A stretch of 55,902 nucleotides of DNA from NCBI GenBank assembly GCA_012034805.1, contig JAAUOP010000015.1:1-55902 (forward strand). Direction: 5' to 3'. The first letter of the stretch is position 1. Each line of letters starts with the position of its first letter. Position numbers and translations under genes: made by a program. The notes under the pieces are model-generated. The model made no database searches and was not told where the DNA came from. It saw only the letters and a program-made list of their open reading frames with translations. Shown here piece after piece: positions 27,835 through 37,301 of this stretch. This DNA is from Synechococcales cyanobacterium CRU_2_2. GTDB lineage: Bacteria > Cyanobacteriota > Cyanobacteriia > PCC-9006 > JAAUQQ01.

Positions 27835-29193
27835 TTAAGCTCGAATCGCCTTGATCCGCAGGCTGTCGAGGTAGGCTTGGGGATTCTTCGGATCAAACTC
27901 GGCTCCATCGAAGAATTTCTCGATGCCGCGAGATGTATCTTGGGGAATGTCCTTGGCTGCAATGCCCAGTTCTTGGGCCGCTTCTCGCCAATACTTCTCA
28001 CCGTTGACGGTATTGATGATCCGCTCCGCTTCAGCCAAGATGGACTGCGGTAAAAATCCCCAACGCACGCTCTCCGTCAAGAACCAAAGGTCATGGCTCT
28101 TGTAGGGATAGGAGACACTGCCTCGGCTATCTTTCCAATAGGCGGTGGCTAGGCTCATGTCGGTGATTTCCTCGAAGGTATCACCCATTAAATATTTGCC
28201 TTGGTAGGGGCCTTGCAAGAAGGTGGCGGGCACGTTGAAGTACTTGCGAATGGCCAGAATCTGGGACAACTCCTCTTTGTTTTGGGGGTCGTCGCACCAT
28301 TGCTGGGCTTCGAGGACCGCCTTCAAAATGGCCTTCGTAGCTTTGGGATATTGCCGCACCCAATCTTCTCGCATGGCAAAGTATTCTTCGGGGTGGTCTG
28401 GCCAAACCTGCCCATTCAGTACCGCCAAAAAGCCAATCTTGTCGCGCACAATCCGGTAGGGCCAAGGGTCGCCCGTGCTGAACCCGTCCATGGTGCCGGT
28501 GCGCATGTTGGCCACGGTTTGGGAGGCGGGCACGGCGAGCAAGTCTAGATCCTGATCTGGATCGAGTCCACCGGCGGCGAGCCAGTAGCGAATCCAAAAG
28601 TCTTGGTTGACGCGGGGGAAGGTATAGGCTGCTTTGAAGGGCGTACCGGCTGCTTTCATCTCGCGGATGTAGTCAGCGCAACCAGATTTGGCTAGATCCA
28701 GGCCAAAGCCTTTGCCAATGTGCTTGTTGGCGATCGCAATCCCATTGCCATTGGTGCACAACTGCGCCAAGGTCAGCATCGGAATTTTGCGATTGGCCTT
28801 GGTGATTAATCCTTCCGAAATCAGGTGGGGCATGGGCATTTGCCACTGGCCCCCATCAATTCCACCCCCATCGGAGCCAATTTCAATGTTGTCCCGCGCT
28901 GCACCCCAGGAGGCTTGCTTGGAAATACTGACGTTGGTCATGCCATGGCGGGCAAAGAAACCTTTTTCCTCGGCGATCAGCAAGGGTGCGGATTCGACGA
29001 TGGCAATGTAGCCCAGTTTCACAGTGGTGACTTCGGGCAGTTGCGCTGGGCTCAAGGTCAGCGCTGAGGCCTTGGGCGATAGATCCGCCGCAGAGGGTGG
29101 ATTGATGGCACAACTATTGAGCAAGCTGGCCCCGGCAGATGCCCCTGCTGCCAGCAAAAAGTGACGCCGGGAGAATGAACGAAATTGAGGCAT
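27835..29193 (-). CDS. nrtA: Nitrate/nitrite-binding lipoprotein NrtA
   Basis: The substrate-binding component of the nitrate importer. It has 452 residues from the ATG at 29193 ([13 protein letters not shown]); a TTG two codons earlier is possible. The twin-arginine signal [10 protein letters not shown] is followed by a lipobox ending N-S-C, so it is likely a Tat-exported lipoprotein. The [14 protein letters not shown] start of the mature part and the F-S-T-G-D-P-W motif match NrtA. GGAG lies upstream of the start in the expected position. First gene of nrtABCD. No canonical NtcA palindrome (GTA-N8-TAC) was found upstream. Confidence 0.94.
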   Translation of the reverse strand: MPQFRSFSRRHFLLAAGASAGASLLNSCAINPPSAADLSPKASALTLSPAQLPEVTTVKLGYIAIVESAPLLIAEEKGFFARHGMTNVSISKQASWGAARDNIEIGSDGGGIDGGQWQMPMPHLISEGLITKANRKIPMLTLAQLCTNGNGIAIANKHIGKGFGLDLAKSGCADYIREMKAAGTPFKAAYTFPRVNQDFWIRYWLAAGGLDPDQDLDLLAVPASQTVANMRTGTMDGFSTGDPWPYRIVRDKIGFLAVLNGQVWPDHPEEYFAMREDWVRQYPKATKAILKAVLEAQQWCDDPQNKEELSQILAIRKYFNVPATFLQGPYQGKYLMGDTFEEITDMSLATAYWKDSRGSVSYPYKSHDLWFLTESVRWGFLPQSILAEAERIINTVNGEKYWREAAQELGIAAKDIPQDTSRGIEKFFDGAEFDPKNPQAYLDSLRIKAIRA

Positions 29194-29385
29194 AAGCAAC
29201 TCCTGAGGCTAGGTTAAACCGCTGCAGAATTGACGAGCAATCCGACAAAGCTGATCGATCTAAAAACTGATCGATTGATGTAAAGAAAACTCTGTAAAGA
29301 AAAGCCCCCTGCGCCAGTGCCATCGGCTTTGTGCTTGGCCAGGACACCCAAGACAAGGACCCAGAGCAGGGAACAAATGAGAGCA

Positions 29386-29405
29386 AGCCACTCTGACGAG
29401 TGGCT
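29386..29405. promoter_or_regulatory. Hairpin in the nrtA leader region
   Basis: AGCCACTC and GAGTGGCT pair perfectly over 8 bp with a TGAC loop, roughly 190 bases upstream of the nrtA start on its strand. A regulatory or attenuating role is an inference. Confidence 0.3.
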
Positions 29406-29939
29406 GCTGCAAGCCGCAAGGTGAAGGAGGAGAGGCGATCGCAGGCCGGAAATCAAGTTCGGAAATTAAATCAGAACCATTGACTCACTCCGCGTCAACC
29501 CTTCTTCTTTCATGGAATTACTCTATCAGTAGACTGCTCAAAAAGAATAGCCTCAGAGCGCGTGAGTGGGGACGATATTTCCAATGGGATTGATAAGGAA
29601 AACCTTGGGGATCAATATTCCGTCAAGCCTGGAGGGGATTCAGGGCGCGCAATACCCTGGGCTCTCGATGAACTTTCGGAATTTTTGGGTGATTTGCCGC
29701 GAATGCAATCGAGAAAAGGGTGAGCGTCATGGGTGCGGTTAAATTTTGAGCTGCGGATCTTTTATGCAAAGTTTTTATGAAGCGAGCAGAATCTTCGATC
29801 AACCCTCTGTAGTTACTCGTAACCCTGTAAAAAAGCGCTTTTCATCCGTTCACTTTGTTATTCAAATTGCTGGGTTGTGCAGTCTAAAGGCAGTTATTTG
29901 GGGCAAACCTGATTGAGTCAGGGGCTCTATCCATCGCTT

Positions 29940-29981
29940 AAATTCTGCCGCCGAAATTCTGCTGCCTAAATTCTGCAACGT
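29940..29981 (+). repeat. 14-bp tandem repeat, three copies
   Basis: AAATTCTGCCGCCG, AAATTCTGCTGCCT and AAATTCTGCAACGT lie end to end. Confidence 0.85.
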
Positions 29982-30035
29982 CCACACTCAGCAAAAGCCA
30001 ACTCAGGGCTAAGCCGGTTCTCAGGCTCTCTAGCA

Positions 30036-30074
30036 AAACTTGCAAATAAAACTTTCAAATGAAACTTGCAAATG
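30036..30074 (+). repeat. 13-bp tandem repeat, three copies
   Basis: AAACTTGCAAATA, AAACTTTCAAATG and AAACTTGCAAATG lie end to end, about 60 bases before the TPR gene start. Confidence 0.88.
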
Positions 30075-30133
30075 AATATTCCCAAGGGAGCTAGCCGAAT
30101 CAGTAACCAGCAACCGCACCGCATCTCAACATC

Positions 30134-30658
30134 ATGAAAAACATCATGACCAGACTTCCCCGACTGACCGCGATCGCCCTAGCCAGTTTGGCGATCGCCA
30201 TTCCGATTCTCCACCCCAGCGCCCAAGCAACTCCGGCGGCTCCTGCCCAGAGCCCCACCCAGGCCGAAGTTGAGGTTGAGCTTAAAGGTAAAGGTAAAGT
30301 GGACATTGAAGTTGCCAATGCTGCTGAAGCCGAAGCTGTTTGGCAAGCGATCGTCGCACAAAATCCCAAACATGCGATCGCCCATTACAATCTCGGCATC
30401 GCCCTAGATCAGCAGCAGCGCTGGACTGAGGCGATCGCAGCCTACCGCAACGCCATCGAGCAGGATCCCAACCTGATCGTGGCCTACATCAATCTGGGCA
30501 AGGCCCTCACCCAGATCAATCAGCTCCAAGCTGCTGCCAGCGCCTACCAAACCGCACTACGGCTCGATCCGAAGCAGAGCATCGCCCGCGATCGCCTGAA
30601 CGAACTCCAGGTTCTGGGCCAATCGAATGGCGGTCTGTCAGCGCAGTCGGCGCGTTAG
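30134..30658 (+). CDS. Secreted tetratricopeptide repeat protein
   Basis: A 174-residue protein. A signal peptide is visible (M-K-N-I-M-T-R-L-P-R then a hydrophobic stretch ending A-Q-A-T at about 33). A charged E/K-rich spacer follows, then about two to three TPR units between 60 and 160 (A-I-A-H-Y-N-L-G-I-A-L, A-Y-I-N-L-G-K-A-L). TPRs mediate protein-protein contacts; the partner is unknown. It converges on the amidase gene, 59 bases apart. Confidence 0.78.
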   Translation: MKNIMTRLPRLTAIALASLAIAIPILHPSAQATPAAPAQSPTQAEVEVELKGKGKVDIEVANAAEAEAVWQAIVAQNPKHAIAHYNLGIALDQQQRWTEAIAAYRNAIEQDPNLIVAYINLGKALTQINQLQAAASAYQTALRLDPKQSIARDRLNELQVLGQSNGGLSAQSAR

Positions 30659-30717
30659 GTATTAGGCCTGTGGACGAGATCACTGGATTGAAGGGCCTGA
30701 TTTAAGCAGCAGCGGAT

Positions 30718-32307
30718 TTAACGGCCTAGGTACTCTCGGATGCCCTGGGCGATCGCCGTCGCCATTTGGCTGCGGAACGTTGGATTCGCGAGATTGGCCG
30801 CGTCTTGGGCTCCAGTCACAAACCCCGTTTCCAGCAGGACGGCGGGCATTGACGTTTGGGTCAGGACATAAAACCGAGCAGTACGGACACCCCGATCGAT
30901 ACTGCGCGTTCCCCGAATAATATTGCGGTGAATTGTATCCGCCAGCTGTTTGCCGGAGGAATAGTAATAGGTCTCGACACCATTCATCTCTGGGCGATCG
31001 AGGCTGATCGCATTGGCGTGAATGCTGACGAACACGCTAGCATTGGCCCGCTCCGCGATGTCCACTCGGGGCTGAAGATCAAAGTCGTATTCGCCTGTGC
31101 GCGTCAGCATCGTTTGGATACCCGCTGCTTCCAGTTGCTGGGAGAGTTTCTTGGCGATGTCGAGGTTAACATCCGTTTCCCGCAGGCCGCCCCGGCCCAC
31201 CGCACCGGGATCTGGGCCACCATGGCCGGGGTCGATCACGACCAACAATCGGCCCTTGGTCGGGGGAAGATTTACCGGCGGAGCGGAACCGGACGACGAA
31301 CCGGACGACGAACCGGGCAAAGTAGACGGCGGCGGGCCAGGGGGCAAAATCACGGTGATCAGCTGGGAGCCCGCTGCGGAAGCACCCGAGGCACCGGGCT
31401 GAGATGCTGACCCGGAGCTGCTGGATGATCCGGATGAACCCGCCGAGCCCAGCGCGACCGGGGGTGACGTCGGCGACAGGATAATCCCCGAATCACTGCC
31501 GCGAGAGGCTTGCCAATCGACGGCACTGGTGGGAACGTTGAGTGTAATTCGAGTTGTGGCTGGGGCACCGGCTTTGTCGGGCAGGGTGATTGCGCTGATG
31601 CTTTGGATGCCGAGGCGATCGAGGTCTACCTTCGCCGGAAACCGGATCGCACCCTGAAGACGGGCAGCGGTGATGTTGAGCTCGAAACTGCGGCGATCGC
31701 GACTCCGCTCGAGCTTGAGGCTACCCACCCGACCCGAGGTTTTGACCAACAGTCCACCGGAGGTCGATTGCACTTCCAAGACCACAGCATCCAGCAGCGG
31801 ATTAGCGTTACTGGGGTTAAGGGGAGGTGTGGTTTGGGCAATGGGGGTTGAGGAAATGGGGGTTGAAGAGATGGGGGTTGAGGGGGCGGGCTCTGCGGTC
31901 ACTGGGCGAGGGTTCGTTTCGCGACTCGGCTCGGGAAGCTCTAGCGCCCAGTCGGTGGCGCTGCTCGCCTTAACGCGGACTTGCTTGGGATCGAGTGTCC
32001 AGCCTGGAGCGACCTCCACCACCAGACGAGCAGTATCCCGGGTAAATTGTCCCAAACGAATCTGTTGAATCGCCCCCTTGCCCGCCTGCTGCTGCTTCGG
32101 AGCGGAGAGTTTGACACCGGGCAGATCAACCACCACCCGCGTCGGGTTGAAGAGCATCTGGGCTTGGGGCTCAACCTTCGTGTCCGTGCTGAATTCGAGG
32201 CGATTTTGGGCGTTGTTGAACTGCCAACGTTGGAGTTGGGCAGCTTCTGCGGGGAGGCACAGCAGTGCTGTGGTTGCTGTAGCAAGCAGCCAGAGAAAAC
32301 GTTGCAT
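30718..32307 (-). CDS. amiC: N-acetylmuramoyl-L-alanine amidase (AMIN + Amidase_3)
   Basis: A 529-residue periplasmic amidase that cleaves the bond between muramic acid and the stem peptide during cell division and remodelling. It has a signal peptide (1-23, ending A-E-A-A), then AMIN-type beta segments at about 25-115 and 165-260, a Ser/Gly/Pro-rich linker (about 285-340) and the Amidase_3 domain (350-529). Zinc-binding residues are visible in I-D-P-G-H-G-G-P-D-P, the Glu in L-R-E-T-D-V, and H in S-I-H-A-N. The C-terminal catalytic Glu is in L-L-E-T-G-F. The linker carries short DNA repeats. In filamentous cyanobacteria AmiC also drills septal pores, a possible role here. Confidence 0.9.
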   Translation of the reverse strand: MQRFLWLLATATTALLCLPAEAAQLQRWQFNNAQNRLEFSTDTKVEPQAQMLFNPTRVVVDLPGVKLSAPKQQQAGKGAIQQIRLGQFTRDTARLVVEVAPGWTLDPKQVRVKASSATDWALELPEPSRETNPRPVTAEPAPSTPISSTPISSTPIAQTTPPLNPSNANPLLDAVVLEVQSTSGGLLVKTSGRVGSLKLERSRDRRSFELNITAARLQGAIRFPAKVDLDRLGIQSISAITLPDKAGAPATTRITLNVPTSAVDWQASRGSDSGIILSPTSPPVALGSAGSSGSSSSSGSASQPGASGASAAGSQLITVILPPGPPPSTLPGSSSGSSSGSAPPVNLPPTKGRLLVVIDPGHGGPDPGAVGRGGLRETDVNLDIAKKLSQQLEAAGIQTMLTRTGEYDFDLQPRVDIAERANASVFVSIHANAISLDRPEMNGVETYYYSSGKQLADTIHRNIIRGTRSIDRGVRTARFYVLTQTSMPAVLLETGFVTGAQDAANLANPTFRSQMATAIAQGIREYLGR

Positions 32308-32481
32308 AGCGTTACTGCAATAAATCTGTGCAAATAGAAGGAGTGATGTGTGGCTTGACGCAAGTTCCCCTCAGAAGGTGTCAAGATTGCCAGGAAACAT
32401 CGAAACTTTAGAAACAAAAAAATTTCCGCGTTCCAAGCCATCGATTGCTTGAGTCTCCAGTTGCTCGATTACTGCACAGCC

Positions 32482-32506
32482 GGACGAACGGCGGTTCGTC
32501 CCTACG
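32482..32506 (+). repeat. Dispersed hairpin repeat GGACGAAC...GTTCGTCC-CTACG
   Basis: GGACGAAC-GGCG-GTTCGTCC forms an 8-bp stem followed by CTACG. The right half (GGTTCGTCCCTACG) recurs inside ileS at 45123-45136. It lies between amiC and the MAPEG gene. Confidence 0.75.
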
Positions 32507-32536
32507 CGAGAAATAATCTGGATGGATGGGAGTTTG

Positions 32537-33007
32537 TTAGCTGAGGGTCTGCCAGGCGATCGCCACCATCGCCGCCAAGGCCGTGGCATAGGAGAGCGAT
32601 CGCAAAATGCCAATTCCGGCAATGTAAAACACACCGTGAGCCACCCGCGCCCCCAAAATCACCCCCGAACACAGGGCCGTGATGTCATTGGCTTGGCCTG
32701 CAAGTTGGGCAATCACAATCACCACCGCAATCATGGCCAAATTGTCGTGGTGGTTGCGCTGGGCGCGATCGGCACGGCCCACCCACGCTGGCACCTCCGG
32801 CTGGGTGTCGCGGTTGCCCAAGGACCATTGGATATCCGCACGGGTGGTGCGGGCGATCGCCGGGGCGTGGTTGAGGAAAATCCCCCACAGCGCCAGGGCC
32901 AGCAAGCAGAGCAGATCTAGGTTCAGATTGCCAGAAAGAGGGCCAGCCAGATTCGTGACCAGGGGAAGCTGGGTGAACCAGTGGGCGGGCAGGTCGAAGT
33001 ATGTCAT
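32537..33007 (-). CDS. MAPEG family membrane protein
   Basis: 156 residues from the ATG at 33007 (M-T-Y-F-D-L-P); an upstream in-frame start adds 35 residues and was rejected. Four hydrophobic segments and the motif R-A-D-R-A-Q-R-N-H-H-D-N with A-R-V-A-H-G-V-F-Y match MAPEG (membrane-associated eicosanoid/glutathione) proteins. Bacterial members are often glutathione transferase-like, but activity is not shown. Confidence 0.83.
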   Translation of the reverse strand: MTYFDLPAHWFTQLPLVTNLAGPLSGNLNLDLLCLLALALWGIFLNHAPAIARTTRADIQWSLGNRDTQPEVPAWVGRADRAQRNHHDNLAMIAVVIVIAQLAGQANDITALCSGVILGARVAHGVFYIAGIGILRSLSYATALAAMVAIAWQTLS

Positions 33008-33188
33008 CAGAGAATAAATCGTCAGAAAAAAAGCAGTCTGGGCGAACCTAGACCGCTTTCGTGGTGTGTGAGGAAATGAACTTGTACAAAATATAGACCT
33101 CGAATGCGGCATTTGTGTGACTTATCTGTGAATTTGGCATGACAGTTTGAGAAAATCAGCCAATGCGCGCATCAACCCTGGCTTTCCC

Positions 33189-33947
33189 ATGATCGAACTA
33201 GACGCGATTCACGTCACCTTCAATCCCGGCACGCCCCTTGCATCGCCCGCGCTGCGGGGAGTCGATTTGCGGATTCCGGCGGGGCAATTTGTCACGGTCA
33301 TCGGCAGCAACGGGGCTGGGAAATCGACGCTGCTGAATATTTTGAGCGGCGGACTCTTGCCCCAAACGGGCCGAGTCAAAATCGACAATACGGTGGTGAC
33401 CCGTTGGGGCGTGGCCCAGCGATCGCACCTCGTCTCCCGTGTCTTTCAAAACCCACTCTTGGGCTCCTGTGCTGACCTGACCGTCGAAGAAAACTTGGCC
33501 CTGGCCCAGGGGCGGGGCCAGGGGCGAGGGCTCAAGCTTGCGTTGAATGCGCAACTGCGTCAGCACTTTCGCGATCGCCTCGCCCCGCTCAATCTCGGCC
33601 TCGAGCACCGTCTGGGCGATCGCATGGGGCTCCTCTCCGGTGGCCAGCGCCAAGCGATTTGTCTGCTGATGGCAACACTGGCTGAGCACAAAATTTTGCT
33701 TTTGGATGAACATACCGCCGCCCTGGATCCCAAGACAGCGCAATTTGTCCTGGAGCTGACCCGGCAACTGGTCGAGGAGCAGCAATTGACCACGCTGATG
33801 GTGACCCACAGCCTCCGTCAGGCCTTGGAGGTGGGCGATCGCACCCTCATGCTGCATCAGGGACAAATTGCCGCTGACTTGTCCGGAGCCGAGCGCACGG
33901 GGTTGACGGCGGCGGATTTGCTAGCGCGGTTTGAAGCCTGGGATTAG
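33189..33947 (+). CDS. ABC transporter ATP-binding protein (COG1101-like)
   Basis: 252 residues from the ATG at 33189 (M-I-E-L-D-A-I-H-V). Walker A G-S-N-G-A-G-K-S-T, Q-loop F-Q-N-P-L-L-G, signature L-L-S-G-G-Q-R-Q and Walker B I-L-L-L-D-E-H-T-A-A-L-D are intact. The D-E-H-T-A-A-L-D-P-K-T-A form is typical of COG1101 ATPases, which normally work with a COG2984 binding protein and COG4120 permease. Neither partner is in the window, so this is an orphan ATPase here. Substrate unknown. Confidence 0.85.
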   Translation: MIELDAIHVTFNPGTPLASPALRGVDLRIPAGQFVTVIGSNGAGKSTLLNILSGGLLPQTGRVKIDNTVVTRWGVAQRSHLVSRVFQNPLLGSCADLTVEENLALAQGRGQGRGLKLALNAQLRQHFRDRLAPLNLGLEHRLGDRMGLLSGGQRQAICLLMATLAEHKILLLDEHTAALDPKTAQFVLELTRQLVEEQQLTTLMVTHSLRQALEVGDRTLMLHQGQIAADLSGAERTGLTAADLLARFEAWD

Positions 33948-33994
33948 GGTGGAAGGGTCTGTGCAAAATTAAAATTACCCGAGGAATTGAGTCA

Positions 33995-34750
33995 ATGCTC
34001 GAACAACAGCCCCCCAGTCTCCAACAACGCGTCCAACAACTGGCCCAAGCCGCCATCGCTCAAGCCGACCCCACGGCTTGGTTCGAGCCCCTCTATGTAG
34101 CGGCCCAGGGGGATGCCGAACAAGTGCCCTGGGCTCGTTCAGGTGCCCATCCCCAGGTTCAAGACTGGCTCGACCAACGCGGGGGAGCGGGGGCGGGACG
34201 GGCAGCCTTGGTGAGCGGCTGCGGTCTTGGAGATGATGCGGAAGCCTTGGCTGCGCGGGGATTCAGCGTGACGGCATTTGACATTGCCCCGACGGCGATC
34301 GCCTGGTGCCGCGAACGCTTTCCGAATTCCTCGGTGGCCTATCAGGTCGGGGATTTGCTGCACCCCAAGCCAGAGTGGCTCGGCGCGTTTGATGTGGTGG
34401 TGGAATGTCGCAATCTTCAGGCCCTGCCCCTGGATGTGCGGTCTGAGGCGATCGCCTCCGTCGCCAGCCTCGTTGCGCCCAGCGGAACGCTGGTGGTGGT
34501 CACGCGCCTGCGAGATGCTGATGGGTCTGAACCCTCTCAATCATCTCAATCATCTCAATCGCCTCAACCATCTCCACCCAAACCCACCGCACCCGATGGC
34601 CCACCTTGGCCCCTGTCGGAGCAGGAACTGGCCGAGTTTGGCGCGGCAGGCCTGACCGAGCGGCAGCGCCAAGGGGTTGAACTACCTGTGTCTGAGCTGC
34701 CAGGAGCCGCTGTGATTCGCCAAGCCTGGATTGAGTACAGGGCAGCTTGA
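33995..34750 (+). CDS. SAM-dependent methyltransferase, thiopurine S-methyltransferase-like
   Basis: A 251-residue class I methyltransferase. The SAM site is A-L-V-S-G-C-G-L-G-D-D-A-E-A-L with V-T-A-F-D-I-A-P-T-A-I-A-W-C, and a W-F-E-P-L-Y region precedes it, as in TPMT-like proteins. Residues about 178-193 are an S-Q-S repeat from a 9-bp DNA repeat, an unusual insertion. Substrate unknown. Confidence 0.75.
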   Translation: MLEQQPPSLQQRVQQLAQAAIAQADPTAWFEPLYVAAQGDAEQVPWARSGAHPQVQDWLDQRGGAGAGRAALVSGCGLGDDAEALAARGFSVTAFDIAPTAIAWCRERFPNSSVAYQVGDLLHPKPEWLGAFDVVVECRNLQALPLDVRSEAIASVASLVAPSGTLVVVTRLRDADGSEPSQSSQSSQSPQPSPPKPTAPDGPPWPLSEQELAEFGAAGLTERQRQGVELPVSELPGAAVIRQAWIEYRAA

Positions 34751-34885
34751 GCCCATCAAGGCAGATCAAAAAGGCAGATCAAAACCCAATCCAAATATTG
34801 CCCCGCCTGGAGCCCATAAATCCACAAGGTACCTAGCAGCGCCCCAAACCGCAAAGGCTGGGTTTTCGTTAGGATAAGCCAGTCG

Positions 34886-36715
34886 ATGGGCTATGGATTG
34901 GCGAGGGTGGATGAAACTTCCAAAACAAAAATGGCATGCTCTGGCGTCATGGACCGTGGGACTGGGGATGCCGCGATCGCCCTCACCCTCCTCTGGGGGA
35001 GCCTCAAACTTCGGCCCTACCTCAACCTGTTCACCCAAGAAATCTCCGTCACCAGCCTCGCCCGCTTTGCCAACAGCGGTGTCCTCTCCGACGAACTCGC
35101 GGCCTATGGGGCATTTCCCCAGCTCGAAATCCTGCGGCCCTACCTCACCGCCCCCCTTTATGGCGATCCGGCAGCGGTGCCCCAATTGGTGGATTCGCCT
35201 GAGGGCAAGATTTTGCTCGAGCGCCTAGGGCGGCTGATTTTGACGCGCGATCGCCACAACGGCCATGCCGCCCTGCGCCAGGGCCTCATCACAGCGGCGG
35301 CCCAGGGAGAACTGAATTTGATTCAGGTGTTTCGTCAGTTTCCTGATGCCAAAATTCGCGTTCATGGCCCAGAGCTAGGGCGTATCGCTTGGAGCATCGG
35401 ACGAGGACTTCAGCAAAAGCAAGCGGCGATCGCCCGCCTCGAGCGAGAATTTCGCCGGGAGCAATCCGCCCAGTCCCCCACTTTCCGCAGCCTGACGAGC
35501 TTAGTCCAACCGGGCTCAGCGATTGCCTGGTCAACCTGGCTGGTCGAAGACCCAGACCGAGGCCGCCAGATTTGGGTCGATGTTTACCAACCGGAGCAAC
35601 AACCCCAAACGCCAGCTCCGGTGGTCGTCATCTCCCACGGCCTCACGGCCAATCGGCGCACGTTTCTGTATCTGGCCCGGTATTTGGCCTCCCACGGCTT
35701 CTTGGTGGTCGCCCTCGAGCATCCAGACAGCAATGGTGCAGCCCATCAGGATTTTTTGGCGGGCAAAACCGCGACGCTGCTACCGCCAGAAGCCCTCATC
35801 GAGCGCCCTCGGGACGTTTCCTTTGTGCTAGATGTCTTAACCCAAGCGGGGCTCGATCGCTGGTTCGACCTCCAGCAAGTCGGCATCGTCGGCCATTCCC
35901 TCGGAGGCAACACCGCCTTGGCCTTGGCCGGGGCTCAGCTCGATCGCCAACAGCTGGCCCAAGCCTGTCCCCAGACTTCCACGAGTCTCAATCTTTCGCT
36001 GGTGTTTGCCCAATGTCCAATGCTGAATTTGCCGACCCGCAAAACTCAGCAAAACCTTCGTGACCCTCGCATCGTCTCGGTTGTGGCGATTAATCCGGTG
36101 GCTAGCCAAGTTTTTAGTGCCGCCTCGCTGGCAGACCTCGAGGTGCCGCTGTTGGTGGTGGCCTCCGAGCAGGACTGGATTACGCCTGCCCTAGAGGAGC
36201 AAATTTTGCCCTTCCAACACCTCCAATCCCAAGCTTCCAGGCCAGAACCCAGGCCGCCTCGGTATTTGGCGCTGTTGCGCGGGGCGCAGCATTGGACCGC
36301 GATGGGGGGCCAGGACTGCCTGCGACCGGGGCCGCGTCTGTCTGGCCCAGCCCAACCCAGCTGGGAGCCAATGATCTTGGGTCGGAGGGTCGCCAGGACG
36401 GGATCGGCTTTGGCGGACGAAGCCGTGCGTCAGGCCCAGCAGTTGCAACGGACGGAGACGCGGGCGATCGCCCGCGACTACCTCTGTGGCCTCAGCACCG
36501 CCTTTTTTGAAACGACGCTCAAGGCGCAACCGCTCCAGCGCTATCTCAGCGCCGATTATGCCGCGACCCTTTCCCAGCCTCAGTTGCCCCTGGTGTTTGT
36601 GCAATCCCAGCCCCGCGATCGAACGGGCACAACTCGCATCGGCACAACCCGCATCGGTACAACCCGCAGCCTGGACACACCTCGGGCGGCAAAGCGCGGC
36701 TGGGGCCGAGGTTAA
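34886..36715 (+). CDS. Alpha/beta hydrolase with DUF1400 N-terminal domain
   Basis: A 609-residue protein. Residues about 40-160 match DUF1400, a cyanobacterial N-terminal domain with S-V-T-S-L-A-R-F. The rest is an alpha/beta hydrolase with P-V-V-V-I-S-H-G-L and the nucleophile elbow G-H-S-L-G-G (Ser in the catalytic position). The C-terminal tail has a G-T-T-R-I repeat from a 15-bp DNA repeat. Family members usually have an N-terminal signal or membrane segment. Here the first 40 residues look unusual, and the overlapping frame starting at 34893 gives a more signal-like start (M-K-L-P-K-Q-K-W-H-A-L-A-S-W), so an indel near 34970-34985 is possible. Substrate unknown. Confidence 0.78.
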   Translation: MGYGLARVDETSKTKMACSGVMDRGTGDAAIALTLLWGSLKLRPYLNLFTQEISVTSLARFANSGVLSDELAAYGAFPQLEILRPYLTAPLYGDPAAVPQLVDSPEGKILLERLGRLILTRDRHNGHAALRQGLITAAAQGELNLIQVFRQFPDAKIRVHGPELGRIAWSIGRGLQQKQAAIARLEREFRREQSAQSPTFRSLTSLVQPGSAIAWSTWLVEDPDRGRQIWVDVYQPEQQPQTPAPVVVISHGLTANRRTFLYLARYLASHGFLVVALEHPDSNGAAHQDFLAGKTATLLPPEALIERPRDVSFVLDVLTQAGLDRWFDLQQVGIVGHSLGGNTALALAGAQLDRQQLAQACPQTSTSLNLSLVFAQCPMLNLPTRKTQQNLRDPRIVSVVAINPVASQVFSAASLADLEVPLLVVASEQDWITPALEEQILPFQHLQSQASRPEPRPPRYLALLRGAQHWTAMGGQDCLRPGPRLSGPAQPSWEPMILGRRVARTGSALADEAVRQAQQLQRTETRAIARDYLCGLSTAFFETTLKAQPLQRYLSADYAATLSQPQLPLVFVQSQPRDRTGTTRIGTTRIGTTRSLDTPRAAKRGWGRG

Positions 36716-36785
36716 AGCTGAACTTGAAGCCGAGGTTAAAGCTGAACTTAAAGCCCAACGTGAAGCTGAGGTTAAACTAAACCCC
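36716..36785 (+). repeat. Diverged tandem repeat upstream of the small hypothetical gene
   Basis: The block GTTAAAGCTGAACTT recurs with variations in the form GTTAAAGCTGAACTTGAAGCC through 36712-36777, between the hydrolase stop and the next ATG. Confidence 0.6.
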
Positions 36786-37271
36786 ATGAACACCACAGAA
36801 CCATTTGCTATCGTAAGTGCCTTGCCAATTCGCCTAGACGAGCTGATCGACCACATCCGTCTAGCTTCGGAGGATGAAACCCTCTACATTCACCAAGTCA
36901 CCGGCCAGCTTTATACCGTGAGTTTGGACGACGTGACGCTGCTCGGCGAGATGCACGACGATTTACTGTCCGAAGCCGAAATCCAAGTCATGGACGAACT
37001 GCGCCAGGTGCTGATGTCAGAGCAGTGGATCGCGTTGCCATCGGGTGTAGACGAAGCCCAGGCGATCGCCGCCTTTTGCGCCACCCTAGACCCTGGGGAC
37101 GATCGCGATCGTCTCCAAGCCCTGCAACAAAAATCCCCCGGCCTGACCCAGGGGACGGTGAATTTTCTAGACGAACGGGACTTGATCGAGGCTTGGGATC
37201 GGTTTCAGGCCGGGGCTTTGGCGGAGGCGATCGCCACCCAACTCACCACCCACCAAATTCCTTTTCACTAG
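36786..37271 (+). CDS. Small hypothetical protein (UPF0158-like)
   Basis: 161 residues from the ATG at 36786 (M-N-T-T-E-P-F-A-I-V); an upstream in-frame start reaches into the repeats and the hydrolase and was not used. The layout, with an N-terminal beta-rich half (L-Y-I-H-Q-V-T-G-Q-L-Y) and a C-terminal helical D-x-R-D-R-L-Q-A-L and D-L-I-E-A-W-D-R-F, resembles UPF0158. The resemblance is weak. No signal peptide. Function unknown. Confidence 0.5.
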   Translation: MNTTEPFAIVSALPIRLDELIDHIRLASEDETLYIHQVTGQLYTVSLDDVTLLGEMHDDLLSEAEIQVMDELRQVLMSEQWIALPSGVDEAQAIAAFCATLDPGDDRDRLQALQQKSPGLTQGTVNFLDERDLIEAWDRFQAGALAEAIATQLTTHQIPFH

Positions 37272-37301
37272 GATTACGCCCAACTGAGCCGACCCGCCCG
37301 C

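Larger units (their letters stand above)
29194..30133. other. Large non-coding region upstream of nrtA and the TPR gene
   Basis: About 940 bases with no supported gene, the longest gap in the window. It holds a strong hairpin AGCCACTC-TGAC-GAGTGGCT (29386-29405) about 190 bases before nrtA, and two short tandem arrays at 29940-29981 and 30036-30074. No NtcA site GTA-N8-TAC was recognised. nirA, which often accompanies nrtABCD, is absent. Confidence 0.6.

Noticed and set aside
29800-29835. NtcA-like GTA-N8-TAA near the middle of the nrt upstream region
   Set aside because: It departs from GTA-N8-TAC, is over 600 bases from nrtA and has no well-placed -10 box.
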